This document shows, piece by piece, positions 8,578-17,595 of a stretch of 64,000 bases of DNA; position 1 is the first letter of the stretch; every line of letters starts with the position of its first letter. Under the pieces are notes generated by a model, which made no database searches, had not been told where the DNA came from, and saw only the letters and a program-made list of their open reading frames with translations. The stretch is from Spirochaetota bacterium (GTDB taxonomy: Bacteria; Spirochaetota; Spirochaetia; Treponematales; Treponemataceae): the NCBI GenBank assembly GCA_023443865.1, contig JAEZST010000022.1, positions 186,001 to 250,000 on the forward strand. Reading direction: 5' to 3'. Position numbers and translations under genes: made by a program.

Positions 8578-10224
8578 TCAATGCTTGAAGTGCCGGGTTC
8601 CCGTGAATACCATGGCGATTCCGAGGCGATTCGCCGCGTCGATCGATTCCTGATCCCTCATGGATCCGCCGGGTTGCACGATGGCCTTTATCCCGTACTT
8701 CGCGGCCATTTCCACCGAGTCGGCAAAGGGGAAGAACGCGTCGGACGCCATTACGGTGGCGTGGCCGTCGAACCCGTTTTCGGGGTTTCCGGTGACGGCC
8801 TTCGCCCGTTCCAGCGCCTGTTCCGTCGCCCAAATGCGGTTCACCTGTCCGCCGGCGATACCCACCGCTATGCGGTCCTTTACCGCCAAGATGGCGTTTG
8901 ACTTCACGAAAATCGCCATCGTCATGCCGAAGGCCATCTCCTCGGCCTCTTCCGCCGTGGGAGCCCGTTCGGTAACCACGCGCCATTCGGAGAACAGCTC
9001 GTCGTCGCGCTCCTGGACCAGCACGCCGCCGTCCACGCTCATGGTTTCGGTCAGCGCGGAAGGCAGCCGGTCGGCCTTCACGATTCTGAGATTCTTCTTG
9101 GTGGCGAATACCGACAGGGCGTCGTCGGTGAATCCCGGAGCCACGATTACCTCGAGGAAGGTTTTGATCATTTCCTCGGCCGCTTCCCTGTCAATAACCC
9201 GGTTACAGCCCACGATGCCCCCGAAAATGGATACCGGGTCAACGAGCCACGCCCGTTTGTACGCGTCGAGGGGCGACGTGCCCAGCGCGGCGCCGCAGGG
9301 AGAGTTGTGCTTCAGCGCCACGCAGATTACGGAACGGTTATCCCCCGAGCGACGCTGCTCTGCGGAGGCGGGGAAATCCGCGGGAAGCTTTTTCACGAAT
9401 CCGTCGTAGGCGCTCGCTGCCTTCCAGGCGATATCCAAATCCCTCATGTTGTTATAGGAAAGTTCCTTACCCTGCAGCTGCTTCATGCCGCCAAAGGCGC
9501 CGACCGAATCGGCCGTAAGGTAAAGCGCCGCTTTTTGGTGGCCGTTCTCGCCGTAACGGAGGCTTTGGCCCAGCTTGTAGGGTACGGTGAGGTATTCCGG
9601 CCATTCTCCCGATTTCGGGGAAACGGGGGCTGCGGCCTCGCCGAGCATGAATCTGGCCACCGCGGCGTCGTAGGCGCTGGTCAGGTTGAATACCTTGCCC
9701 GCCAGGCGCCGTTTCAGCTCGGCGGGAACCTTTGCCGTTTCCTGTCCCGCGGCCTCAAGCTCGGCCATTACCTCTGCATAGTCGGACGCGTCGGTAAGCA
9801 CCAGAACGTCTCCGTGGTTTTTCGCGGCCGAACGGAGCATGGTAGGGCCGCCAATGTCGATGAATTCGACGGTTTCCCCGAAGGTCAGTCCCGCCTGTAC
9901 CTTTTCGAAAAAGGGGTAGAGGTTTACGCAGACCAGGTCGATGGGGGATACCCCAAGCTCGGCGATGGTCTTGGCGTGCTCGGGGTTTTCGCGAATGGCG
10001 AGCAGTCCGGCGTGAATCGCGGGGTGCAGGGTTTTGACGCGGCCGTCGAGGCATTCGGGAAAACCGGTAACGGCGCTCACGTCGGTCACGGGAAGCCCCG
10101 CCTCGGACAGATGCTTTTTCGTTCCCCCGGTGGAAAGGATTTCCCACCCCTTATCGACGAGATACCGCGCGAGATCGAGAACGCCGTCTTTGTAAAACAC
10201 GCTGATAAGCGCCCGTTTTTTCAT
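8578..10224 (-). CDS. purH: Bifunctional AICAR formyltransferase/IMP cyclohydrolase
   Basis: A 548-residue enzyme for the last two steps of de novo IMP synthesis. The N-terminal cyclohydrolase domain shows [34 protein letters not shown] and NLYPF, with [16 protein letters not shown]. The transformylase domain contains the catalytic KHNSPCGAA motif and [11 protein letters not shown] near the C terminus, ending with the family-typical TGTRHFKH. Length fits the usual 510-550. A good AGGGGTGAC ribosome site precedes the ATG. It stands alone, 8 kb from the other purine genes, and supplies the final activity missing from that cluster. Confidence 0.96.
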   Translation of the reverse strand: MKKRALISVFYKDGVLDLARYLVDKGWEILSTGGTKKHLSEAGLPVTDVSAVTGFPECLDGRVKTLHPAIHAGLLAIRENPEHAKTIAELGVSPIDLVCVNLYPFFEKVQAGLTFGETVEFIDIGGPTMLRSAAKNHGDVLVLTDASDYAEVMAELEAAGQETAKVPAELKRRLAGKVFNLTSAYDAAVARFMLGEAAAPVSPKSGEWPEYLTVPYKLGQSLRYGENGHQKAALYLTADSVGAFGGMKQLQGKELSYNNMRDLDIAWKAASAYDGFVKKLPADFPASAEQRRSGDNRSVICVALKHNSPCGAALGTSPLDAYKRAWLVDPVSIFGGIVGCNRVIDREAAEEMIKTFLEVIVAPGFTDDALSVFATKKNLRIVKADRLPSALTETMSVDGGVLVQERDDELFSEWRVVTERAPTAEEAEEMAFGMTMAIFVKSNAILAVKDRIAVGIAGGQVNRIWATEQALERAKAVTGNPENGFDGHATVMASDAFFPFADSVEMAAKYGIKAIVQPGGSMRDQESIDAANRLGIAMVFTGTRHFKH

Positions 10225-10329
10225 CTGTCACCCCTTTTCTCTTTTTTGCCATGGAACCGATGGCACCGGATGGCACAATATAGCCAAAAAACGCGGTTTT
10301 TTCAATCGCGCGCGCCCGTCTGTTTTTTG

Positions 10330-10358
10330 TTGGCCGTTCGGAAAACCTCGTATATACT
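10330..10358 (+). promoter_or_regulatory. Candidate promoter of the diguanylate cyclase gene
   Basis: TTGGCC (10330-10335), a 17-bp spacer and TATACT (10353-10358). A start near 10365 would give a short leader with GAGG (10373-10376) upstream of the ATG at 10389, supporting that start over 10371. Confidence 0.5.
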
Positions 10359-10388
10359 GAGTTATCGATCATGAGGCGCCTTATACCG

Positions 10389-12104
10389 ATGAAAAACGTC
10401 GCTATCTCCCTGCTCTGCCTGTCCTTGTTCGCGTTGAGCGCGTTGCCGGCCGCCGGAGACCCCCCGGCAGTCGAGGTCCGAGACCGCAAGGAGATACTGG
10501 TGCTTTTTCCCTTCGCGCCGGACTATCCCGCGTGGACTTTGTTCATGACCGGGTTAAACCAGGGTTTTGGCTACGAGAAGGCCGCTTCGTACCGTTTTAT
10601 CTATGAATTCCTGGGCGCCAATCTCGCGGGCCAGGATCCCGCCTTTTTGGAAACGACCGCCCGGTATTTCCGGTATAAATACGGAGTGCGCCGACCTGAC
10701 ATAGTGGTCGCTTCCACCATGCTCGAAAGCTTTATTTCCGACTACGGAGACCTCGCCTTTCCCGGACTTCCCATCGTCGTAGCCTCCACCGAGGCGACTC
10801 CCCTGAAGCCAACCGAAAACGAACTGCTGCATACGCTATCCGGTCCGTACGACTTCCTAAAAACCGTGAAATTGGCGCTCGATTTTCGTCCCGACACCAA
10901 GCGCGTTTATTTTGTCCTCGGTTCCTCCCCGTATGAAGCCGCGGCGGCCATGGAATTGAGGCGTCTTTCCCGTAGCGTCGCGGATCGGGTCGCCTTCGTG
11001 ATCCTGCAGGGCCTATCGCACGACGAGCTCCTGGATCGGATAGCCAAGGCCCCCGGCGATTCCGCGGTGGTATTCTGTTGGTTTTTCAGCGACGCGAACG
11101 GCGACGAGTACAAGCCTTCAGAGGTGGTGCGCGAGGTAGTCGCCGCCTCCCCGGTACCGGTATACGGGATAGAGCGGCAATATCTCGGCTGCGGCATCGT
11201 CGGCGGATACCTGTGGAGCATGGCGACCTACGGAAAGAACGTGGCGATCAACGCCCTCGGCATTCTTGACGGGCTCGATTCCGGCGTTCCGAAATTCAGT
11301 ACCATAGAGGCCAGCGCGTACGGGATTGATTGGAACGCCCTTCGCCGGTGGAAGATGAATCCCGCTTCGGTACCGGGCAACGCGACGATCGTAAACGGTT
11401 CGCACGGTTTTTTGGAAATATACGGGGTTTACGTGCTGATCTTCTCGCTGTTGGTCGCGGTCCTTGCCGTAATGGCCGTGATCCTCGGCATATTCGCGAT
11501 CGGAAAGCGCCAGGCCGAGCGCGAGCTCGACGTGGTTAGTCTCCGCCTGTCCCTGGCCCTGAAGGAAGGCGCCGAGCTGAACCGGCGGCTCGATTCCCGG
11601 GCGCTCCGGGACCCGCATACGGGATTGTTCATCCGGAAGCACGTGGACGAACGGATAGACGACGAATTCACGCGGTACGAAAAGACCGGCGCGCAATTCT
11701 CGCTGATACAGGTCGACGTCGATTCGTTCGGGACGGTAAACGACCGCTTCGGGAAGGAAACGGGAAATATCCTGCTGTCCCGCATCGCCGGGGAACTGAT
11801 CAAACTGGTTCGCCTTTACGACGTTCTCGCCCGGTGGAGCGGGGAGGAATTCATGATCCTCTTGCCCGACACGGACGAGGATACGGCGGTCGCGTTCGCG
11901 GAACGCATACGGAAGGCCGTTTCCGGGGCGGTATATTTCGAGCAGGAACACAAACTGGTCGTTACCATTTCATGCGGCGTGGCGTCGAGCGCCGACGCCC
12001 AATCCGTGGCCGAGCTGATACGAAACGTGGGCGCGGCCCTCGACGCGGCGCAGCGGAACGGCAAAAACCGCGTGGTCCGGTATACCTCCGTCCCCTCGAC
12101 TTAA
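10389..12104 (+). CDS. Membrane diguanylate cyclase with periplasmic ABC-substrate-binding-like sensor
   Basis: About 571 residues. A signal sequence (AISLLCLSLFALSALPAAG) leads into a roughly 320-residue extracytoplasmic region that looks like the ABC substrate-binding fold of PF04392 (VLFPFAPDYPAW, RPDIVVAST, GLPIVVAST). A membrane helix (YGVYVLIFSLLVAVLAVMAVILGIF) follows, then a GGDEF domain with DPHTGLFIRKHVDERID and active-site SGEEF. An RLYD inhibitory site lies five residues before SGEEF, so product feedback is likely. It should make c-di-GMP in response to an external small molecule. The 3' end overlaps the convergent corA gene by 4 bp. Confidence 0.88.
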   Translation: MKNVAISLLCLSLFALSALPAAGDPPAVEVRDRKEILVLFPFAPDYPAWTLFMTGLNQGFGYEKAASYRFIYEFLGANLAGQDPAFLETTARYFRYKYGVRRPDIVVASTMLESFISDYGDLAFPGLPIVVASTEATPLKPTENELLHTLSGPYDFLKTVKLALDFRPDTKRVYFVLGSSPYEAAAAMELRRLSRSVADRVAFVILQGLSHDELLDRIAKAPGDSAVVFCWFFSDANGDEYKPSEVVREVVAASPVPVYGIERQYLGCGIVGGYLWSMATYGKNVAINALGILDGLDSGVPKFSTIEASAYGIDWNALRRWKMNPASVPGNATIVNGSHGFLEIYGVYVLIFSLLVAVLAVMAVILGIFAIGKRQAERELDVVSLRLSLALKEGAELNRRLDSRALRDPHTGLFIRKHVDERIDDEFTRYEKTGAQFSLIQVDVDSFGTVNDRFGKETGNILLSRIAGELIKLVRLYDVLARWSGEEFMILLPDTDEDTAVAFAERIRKAVSGAVYFEQEHKLVVTISCGVASSADAQSVAELIRNVGAALDAAQRNGKNRVVRYTSVPST

Positions 12105-13096
12105 ACCACCGCCCGGTTTTTCTTTCGGAGCCGCTTCCGTTCCGCCGGGTCAATGCGCTTTTTCGCGCTTTTCTTGTCCTGCAGGAGCACCATGGCGACC
12201 AGGGAAGAGGCAAGGCACGTAACGAGAATGGCGATTAAGGCGGTGTGGCCCGGCATTTTTTCCAGGGGAAGCGGCACGTTCATGCCGAAGAAACTCGTGA
12301 TCATGGTGGGGATCATGAGCACCAGGGAAATGACGGTGAGCCGTTTCATCACGATGCTGAGGTTGTTCGAGATCACCGAGGCGAAGGCGTCCATCATCCC
12401 CGATAGAATGTTGCTGTAAATGTCCGCCATCTCGATGGCCTGCCGGTTGTCGGTCGCCACGTCTTCCAGCCAGTCCCGGTCTTCCTCGTCGAGCTGTATC
12501 AGGCGGGTCTTCATGAGCTTCTCGAACAGCAGCTGGTTGCTTTTCAGTGAAGTGGTGAAATAGACCAGGGACTTTTCCAGGTTTAAAAGCTGAATGAGCT
12601 CGTTGTTGCGCACCGATTTTTGGAGCTCCAGCTCGATGGTTCCCGATCGCCGGTTTATTTCCTTGAGATAGCGCAGGTAGATCAGGTCGGCCCGGGCGAG
12701 CACGCGCACCACGAAGGCGGGCAGATCGTTCAGGTTCAGGCCCCGTACCCGGTTATTCGTCAGGTCGTGGAGCACCTCGCAATCCGCCCAGCATATGGTC
12801 AGGACCATGTCGGGGAACAGGAGAATGCCCAAGGGAATGGTGAAATAGCTCACCTCGTTGGCCGCGAGAAAGATGGGCAGTCTCACGATAATGAGCGTGT
12901 AATCGTCCTCGCGGTCGATGCGCGAAAGCTCGTCCTGGTCAAGGATGTCCATGATGATCTCGGTATCGATCCCGTATTCGGTCTCTAGCTCGCGGATGTC
13001 GTCGCGGGTTACGTTTCGCGCGTCAACCCAGATTCGGCCGTCTTCTCGCGCGCCGGCCACGAGTTTTCTGTTTTCCTGTTTCCAAAGGGTGATCAT
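12101..13096 (-). CDS. corA: CorA-family divalent cation channel (Mg2+)
   Basis: A 331-residue CorA-like pentameric channel. A large cytoplasmic alpha/beta funnel with long helices is followed by two C-terminal membrane segments (LTVISLVLMIPTMITSFFGM and TALIAILVTCLASSLVAMVLL) joined by the selectivity loop FGMNVPLP, the conserved GMN signature. The basic tail KKSAKKRIDPAERKRLRKKNR is normal. A GGAGGA ribosome site precedes the ATG. A short uORF lies upstream between the promoter and this gene, which suggests attenuation by Mg2+ or translation status. Co2+ or Ni2+ may also be carried. Confidence 0.93.
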   Translation of the reverse strand: MITLWKQENRKLVAGAREDGRIWVDARNVTRDDIRELETEYGIDTEIIMDILDQDELSRIDREDDYTLIIVRLPIFLAANEVSYFTIPLGILLFPDMVLTICWADCEVLHDLTNNRVRGLNLNDLPAFVVRVLARADLIYLRYLKEINRRSGTIELELQKSVRNNELIQLLNLEKSLVYFTTSLKSNQLLFEKLMKTRLIQLDEEDRDWLEDVATDNRQAIEMADIYSNILSGMMDAFASVISNNLSIVMKRLTVISLVLMIPTMITSFFGMNVPLPLEKMPGHTALIAILVTCLASSLVAMVLLQDKKSAKKRIDPAERKRLRKKNRAVV

Positions 13097-13158
13097 GATC
13101 GGATGTCCTCCAGGGGCTTAAGGGTAGGGGCCTTCCTGCAAGGAACCGCGGACGCGCG

Positions 13159-13233
13159 TTAGGCGGGGGTTCCGGGGAGGCTCTGGGTCGGTATACGATA
13201 CATGTGGCTACTACTGCCAGGTTCCGTATCCAT
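13159..13233 (-). CDS. Predicted 24-residue leader peptide upstream of corA
   Basis: A short ORF with a perfect ribosome site (GAGGAGG, 8 nt from the ATG at 13233) encodes a 24-residue peptide that begins MDTEPGSSSHMYRIP and ends GTPA, with prolines at positions 5, 15, 20 and 23. The 3' half overlaps a GGAACC...GGTTCC inverted repeat that continues beyond its stop. It sits between a plausible promoter and corA, 62 bp upstream of the channel gene. Short leader ORFs are known before Mg2+ transporter genes of enteric bacteria (mgtL, corL), where their translation controls transcription into the main gene. Function here is inferred. Confidence 0.55.
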   Translation of the reverse strand: MDTEPGSSSHMYRIPTQSLPGTPA

Positions 13234-13272
13234 GGATACTGCCTCCTCGTTTGGAAAATTATCGCGCCGTTT

Positions 13273-13302
13273 ATAGTATCACGCGAGGGACGGGGATTGC
13301 AA
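13273..13302 (-). promoter_or_regulatory. Candidate corA promoter
   Basis: TTGCAA (13302-13297), an 18-bp spacer and TACTAT (13278-13273) on the minus strand. The implied leader is about 170 nt long and holds the 24-codon uORF. Confidence 0.45.
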
Positions 13303-13355
13303 GGGAAAGGTTCCCCCTTCGCGCGGCCGTTTTGCGGGCCGCTTCCCGTACGGCC

Positions 13356-14522
13356 TCAGGTATCGAGGTATTGGAAGAGGAGTAGGCTGATATCGTCGTG
13401 CTGGGGTACGTCGCCCTTAAAGGCGAAAAAGCGCTCGAGAATGCGCACCTTCGCGCGCACGAGATCGTCCCCAGAGTCGGAGGCGTCCGCGATTATCGCC
13501 CCCAATTCGCCGAGAGGGAAGGTCTCGCCGTGCCGGTTTTCCTGTTCCACGAAGCCGTCGCTCAGGAGGGCGAGAACCGTACCCGGGGCGATGCGCAGGG
13601 TTCGCGCGATTATTTCGGGGCTTTCCACGAGCCCAACCGGCACGTTGTCCGCCTGGGAGGAGACTTGCTGCATGAGGCGGTTTTCCACGGCGAAAAACCA
13701 GGAATGGCCCATGTCGCAATATTCCAGCTCCCCGCTTTCCTCGTCGAATTTCGCGAAAAACCCGGTGAGGTATTTTTCAAGCCTGAACGTGCCGATCACG
13801 ATCCTGTTCAGTAGGGCGACCGTTTCCTCCAAGGGGGCTCCGAAATGGGCGCTATACAGAAAGCCAGAGAGCACCGCCGTGATGACGGAGGCCGAAATGC
13901 CCTTCCCCGAAATGTCGCAAAGGCAGAAGAACCACTTTCCCTGGGCGTACTGCCGGGTGAAATAGTAATCGCCCCCTACGCCTTGGGCCATGACGGAGGC
14001 GCAGGTGAGGGAAACCCGCTCGCTTCGTTCCGCGTGGTAGGGCGGGATGAGCCGGTTTTGGATCGCCGTGGAAAGCCTCAATTCCCGTCGGTAATCGTTG
14101 AGCGCGTGGGTAAGGATATCCTGCGCCGAAACGTGGCCCTGGAAGCGGTTGCGCTCGTCCACCAGGGCGAAATGCCTTCCGGGGTCGTCCTCTATTTCGG
14201 CGCTCACCCGTTCCCGCGCGGTTTGAATATACTCGTCGTAGGGAAAGCAGGCGACGGTACGCATTATGTCCCGGGCGGCCTGCCGCTGCAAAAGATCGCG
14301 ACCGAAGGGCTTTCCCAGGATTTCCACCAGGTCTTCGGGTACGATAATGCCGAGTACCCGTTCCGAGGAGTCCACTACGGCGACGGGGTCCCGGTAGGGT
14401 TCGCGCAGTTCGGCGAGGATGGAGTGGACCGGGGCGTCGGCGTCGGCGTAGGAGAAGGAGCTGGCAATTTTGACGATGCGCTCCCCGGCGACGCGCGCGC
14501 GTTCCCGCTCTTTCACCGTCAT
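13356..14522 (-). CDS. SpoIIE/RsbU-type PP2C phosphatase with CBS domains
   Basis: A 388-residue cytoplasmic protein. Residues about 15-145 form a pair of CBS repeats (SYADADAPVHSILAEL, AVVDSSERVLGIIVPEDLV, ARDIMRTVACFPYDE, FALVDERNRFQGHVSAQDIL), a nucleotide-sensing module. The C-terminal PP2C-like phosphatase has VGGDYYF, CDISGKGISASV, LSDGFVEQ and HDDISLLLF, which supply the metal-binding aspartates. The expected job is to dephosphorylate a STAS anti-sigma antagonist, such as the one encoded upstream. Its ATG overlaps the stop of the HATPase gene (ATGA), so these partners are co-produced. CBS control by adenine nucleotides is inferred. Confidence 0.88.
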   Translation of the reverse strand: MTVKERERARVAGERIVKIASSFSYADADAPVHSILAELREPYRDPVAVVDSSERVLGIIVPEDLVEILGKPFGRDLLQRQAARDIMRTVACFPYDEYIQTARERVSAEIEDDPGRHFALVDERNRFQGHVSAQDILTHALNDYRRELRLSTAIQNRLIPPYHAERSERVSLTCASVMAQGVGGDYYFTRQYAQGKWFFCLCDISGKGISASVITAVLSGFLYSAHFGAPLEETVALLNRIVIGTFRLEKYLTGFFAKFDEESGELEYCDMGHSWFFAVENRLMQQVSSQADNVPVGLVESPEIIARTLRIAPGTVLALLSDGFVEQENRHGETFPLGELGAIIADASDSGDDLVRAKVRILERFFAFKGDVPQHDDISLLLFQYLDT

Positions 14523-15061
14523 TCGTCGTCCCCCTCGTCCATGAAACGGGCGGGGAACGTTTTACCGACCGCGACGGCGTTCCGTTCTTCGGAGAAGACG
14601 ACGCCTTCGTTCCAATATTCAAGGGCCGCGAACATCGCGTTTCCCCCGTCGTAGGTATCGCTTCGCGGGGTTCGCCAGGAGATATAGTGCATGAGGCCCA
14701 CGAAGTCTTCCTTGTCGAGATAGGACCGCCTTTTCCTGTTGAAGAGGTTCCATTTCTCGATGTCCCGGAATCCGCTTCCCTGGTCCTCCACGATCAGTCG
14801 GGCGCGATTGTCGTCGAACCGGTACCATACCCGCACTTCCTTGGCGGGATCGCACCCGTTTCCGTGCTTAACCGCGTTCTTGATCAGTTCGCTCACCTGC
14901 TGCTCCAAGAGGAGTCGTTCGTCGGCCTTAGGCTTCGAGCGCTGAATGATGAGGAGCGTGTAGTAGCGAATGCTTTCGTAGACGCTGGCGAATACGGCGA
15001 AGTTCATGCCGGCCTTCGAGAAAAGCTGGTGTTCGCCGTTTATCAATAACTCTTCGTTCAT
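14519..15061 (-). CDS. HATPase-domain protein, RsbW-like switch kinase candidate
   Basis: A 180-residue protein with a GHKL ATP-binding fold: N-box SELIKNAVKHGN (about residue 59) and G1 box VEDQGSGF. There is no dimerisation domain of histidine kinases, so it fits the anti-sigma or partner-switching kinase class. It is followed in the operon by a PP2C phosphatase and preceded by a STAS protein, the three parts of a partner switch. The ribosome site is strong (AAGGGAGGA). A target sigma factor is not encoded nearby, so the output is unknown. Confidence 0.8.
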   Translation of the reverse strand: MNEELLINGEHQLFSKAGMNFAVFASVYESIRYYTLLIIQRSKPKADERLLLEQQVSELIKNAVKHGNGCDPAKEVRVWYRFDDNRARLIVEDQGSGFRDIEKWNLFNRKRRSYLDKEDFVGLMHYISWRTPRSDTYDGGNAMFAALEYWNEGVVFSEERNAVAVGKTFPARFMDEGDDE

Positions 15062-15079
15062 GTGATTCCTCCCTTCTCC

Positions 15080-15445
15080 CTACCGCTTCGCCTGGATCAG
15101 CGCCTCGTCCAGGTCGCGGGAAATCGGGAGCACGGCGTTCATCCGGCTGAGGCGCAAAAGCTTTTCGATCATTCCGCGCACGTTGCACAGACGGAAGGGT
15201 ATGTTCCTTTCGCGCGAATCGCCGAGTATCTGCATGAGCACGCCGATACCGCTGGAATCGAGGTAGCTGGCCTTTTCGAGGTCCAATACCCAGGCCGGCG
15301 CCCCGGGCCTGGCCGCGTGTTCGAGCCAGGAGCGATGCAAATCCGGGGCGGAGTAGAGGTCCACGTCGCCTTCCACCGAGACGACGCACACGCCGTTTGT
15401 CATTTTCATGGTCTTTTCCACTGGTTTTCTCCTTGCGTCTGCCAT
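15080..15445 (-). CDS. STAS-domain anti-sigma factor antagonist (RsbV-like)
   Basis: A 121-residue protein of the SpoIIAA/RsbV family. The core reads VEGDVDLYSAPDLH, VLDLEKASYLDSSGIGVLMQI, with the phosphorylatable Ser in DSSGIG, and a C-terminal helix EALIQAKR. Phosphorylation by a switch kinase and removal by the neighbouring PP2C enzymes would set its binding to the kinase. It is 6 bp downstream of one phosphatase gene and 18 bp upstream of the HATPase gene. Confidence 0.92.
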   Translation of the reverse strand: MADARRKPVEKTMKMTNGVCVVSVEGDVDLYSAPDLHRSWLEHAARPGAPAWVLDLEKASYLDSSGIGVLMQILGDSRERNIPFRLCNVRGMIEKLLRLSRMNAVLPISRDLDEALIQAKR

Positions 15446-15451
15446 GCTTCC

Positions 15452-16660
15452 TTATCCGATTTTATGCACGTGCAGGGTTCGATCGTCCGAATTGGTCGCC
15501 CCATGGGCGGTTTCGGCCACCATGGCGAGTATCTTGGCGGAAAGGTCGCTCGCGGAGAGGTAGTAGTTCCGCGTAATAACGTCGGCGATCGCCTCCGCGC
15601 CGATGAAATCGCCTCCCTTCCTCCTCGCCTCGGTTAGGCCGTCGGTACAGGCGCACAGGATATCTCCCGCTTCCATCGCGACGTTGAACGTCGCGATGGG
15701 GGTTTCGGCGGAAATCCCCGCGGCGACGCCGAAGGTATGGATGAGTGTCTTGAGCTCTCCGTGGCGAAAATGGAAGGCGGTAACGCTTCCGCACCCGGCG
15801 ACTTCGGCCCGGCGCCCCTTCTGGTCCAGTTTTAAAAGGGCCACCGAGGCGTAGCATTCTGCCTTTCTGCGGAACATGTCGCCATTAAGGCGCCTGAGCA
15901 TGCCCTTCGCGTCGAGCGAGGTTTGCGAGAGTATGGCGAACCAGGTGTCGAGGTAGACGAGCCCGGCCTGGCGGTCCGCGTCGCCGGCGGTCACGTCGCA
16001 TACCGCGCCGAGTATTCCCGCCTCGGCCGTTTTGTGGACCAGGCTCGCGTCGCTTCCCGTACCCGCCGACCAATCGCGGCCGCGGCCAAAATCCTCTATG
16101 TCTCCCGCGTTGCGCTCAATCGACGTTTGCGTGAGGAGCAGGGCGCGGTGGCGTTCTTCCTGAGCGAGCCTCGTCGCCTTCTTGTTGCGGCTTCGTACGT
16201 CCCGCAGCGACGCCGATAGGTATTCCCGCAGGTAACGGGCGGCCTCGAGTTCCCCCTCGGCGAAACGGCCGGACTTTCTCGCCAGGAGTACGGCCATCAA
16301 CGGTTCCTTGCGCGCCGGCAGGGGGAGAAGAATCCATGAGCGCCAGCGGCTGTCCACGAGATTGCCTGAATTCCCGTTTTCATGAATCATTTTATCGGTG
16401 GCAAGGCGGTCGCCCCAATCCGTTAAGCCGCCCCCGGCGCGGGAAATAAGGCGGGCGGCGGGGCTGCCCCCGACGAGATTAAGTCCCTCGCCGTCTGTTC
16501 GCGAGAATACCGCGTATTCGTCGTCGGCGGCGAAGAAACGGAGTGAATCCAATAGGGTCGCGACGAAGGACTCGACGGAAACCGTCAGGCTGCCGGATAA
16601 TTCCCGCTTGAAATGCGTTACGGCCTTTAAGGCGCGTTCCGATGGTTTGTGGGCTTTCAT
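15452..16660 (-). CDS. SpoIIE-like PP2C phosphatase with an N-terminal GAF-like region, divergent active site
   Basis: A 402-residue protein. Residues 1-140 resemble a GAF-like sensor (FVATLLDSLRFFAADDEYAVF...SWILLPLPARKEPLMAVLL), followed by a coiled-coil linker and a phosphatase domain. CTDGLTEAR and SDDRTLHV match metal-binding motifs, but the usual GGDxxD is missing and GDVSGKG is replaced by CDVTAGDADRQ, so at least one metal ligand may be lost. It could be weakly active or a regulatory pseudo-phosphatase. It is the first gene of the four-gene partner-switching operon. A 27-bp perfect palindrome lies inside the coding region. Confidence 0.78.
   Translation of the reverse strand: MKAHKPSERALKAVTHFKRELSGSLTVSVESFVATLLDSLRFFAADDEYAVFSRTDGEGLNLVGGSPAARLISRAGGGLTDWGDRLATDKMIHENGNSGNLVDSRWRSWILLPLPARKEPLMAVLLARKSGRFAEGELEAARYLREYLSASLRDVRSRNKKATRLAQEERHRALLLTQTSIERNAGDIEDFGRGRDWSAGTGSDASLVHKTAEAGILGAVCDVTAGDADRQAGLVYLDTWFAILSQTSLDAKGMLRRLNGDMFRRKAECYASVALLKLDQKGRRAEVAGCGSVTAFHFRHGELKTLIHTFGVAAGISAETPIATFNVAMEAGDILCACTDGLTEARRKGGDFIGAEAIADVITRNYYLSASDLSAKILAMVAETAHGATNSDDRTLHVHKIG
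15673..15699. repeat. 27-bp perfect palindrome inside a phosphatase gene
   Basis: Arms CCATCGCGACGTT and AACGTCGCGATGG are exact reverse complements around one central base. The sequence encodes part of IATFNVAM in the minus-strand phosphatase. Thirteen perfect base pairs are not expected by chance in a window this size. Confidence 0.85.
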
Positions 16661-16741
16661 AGGTGCTTTCGAGAGTAGGGTACGGGTATTGGCCGCCCGT
16701 TAGGTTCGCGTGAGAATACGGTTAAAAAGGGCTCGCGCGGT

Positions 16742-17590
16742 TTAGCCCAGCCGGGACTCGAGCCAGAGGGAGGACGCGAGGCCGAAAAGGGCCAAGAGGA
16801 GGCAGACCGCGATTTCCCCCGGCTCGGGAAGCCCCGGGAACGCGAGGATCAGCGATCCCAAGGTAAAGCCGAGGACCGCGAGGGACATAACGTCGTGGAA
16901 TCTGCCGTAGAGCCAGTGAACGAAGCGGGACAGTATGAGGACGCTTGCCAGTAGTCCCGAGCCGAGTTGGGCGAGGACGGGAAGGTTGAGGCTGCCCGCG
17001 GCGTCGAGGAGGGGCTCGTAGAGGTTCAGCAGGATGAGAACGAAGGACGCGCTGAATCCCGGAAGGAGGGAGCCGGTTCCTATCAAGGCGCCGGCCATAA
17101 CCCACGAAGCCGAGAGTGTCCCGGGGACGCTTTCGGCGCCGTTCATCGAGGGTATCGCCGCCGGGCGGCCAAGGGCGAAGGGACCCCAATGGGCATGTCG
17201 GGCGAAGGCGAGGGCGAGGAGGGTTCCCGCCGCGATAAAAAAGGCCGCCCCGCCGGCGGGGCCAATGCCCCGGCGTTTCGCGGTACGCCAGATGGAAGGA
17301 AGAGTTCCGGCGATAAAGCCAGAAAACAGGTAGATGAGGGGAACCGTCCATTCGGCGAAGAAGAATTTGAGCAAGACCGTAAAGCCGATAAAACCGGCGG
17401 CTATTCCCGCGCAGAGGATCCACCGACGGCCGAGGAATCCCCGCCATTCCCGTTTGGGATGGGCGAGGAGGGCGGTGAACTCCTCATAAAGGCCGAAAAC
17501 CACGGCGAGAGCCGCTCCCGAAATACCGGGAAGGATTCCCCCCGCGCCCACGAGAACGCCTTCAAGGAATTCGAAGAGCCACCCTGACAC
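16742..17590 (-). CDS. DUF368 membrane protein, undecaprenyl-phosphate translocase family
   Basis: A 282-residue polytopic protein starting with GTG (17590), with AGGGG upstream. The N terminus has the DUF368 signature EGVLVGAGGILPGISGAALAVVFGLYEEF and a second inverted half with GTGSLLPGFSASFVLILLNLYEPLL, so an internal repeat typical of this family. DUF368 proteins have been shown to help return undecaprenyl phosphate to the cytoplasmic face for reuse in wall synthesis. The gene follows purN by 5 bp and may be co-transcribed with the purine operon, although there is no functional link. It complements the MraY step in the same window. Confidence 0.88.
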   Translation of the reverse strand: MSGWLFEFLEGVLVGAGGILPGISGAALAVVFGLYEEFTALLAHPKREWRGFLGRRWILCAGIAAGFIGFTVLLKFFFAEWTVPLIYLFSGFIAGTLPSIWRTAKRRGIGPAGGAAFFIAAGTLLALAFARHAHWGPFALGRPAAIPSMNGAESVPGTLSASWVMAGALIGTGSLLPGFSASFVLILLNLYEPLLDAAGSLNLPVLAQLGSGLLASVLILSRFVHWLYGRFHDVMSLAVLGFTLGSLILAFPGLPEPGEIAVCLLLALFGLASSLWLESRLG

Positions 17591-17595
17591 GGCGA

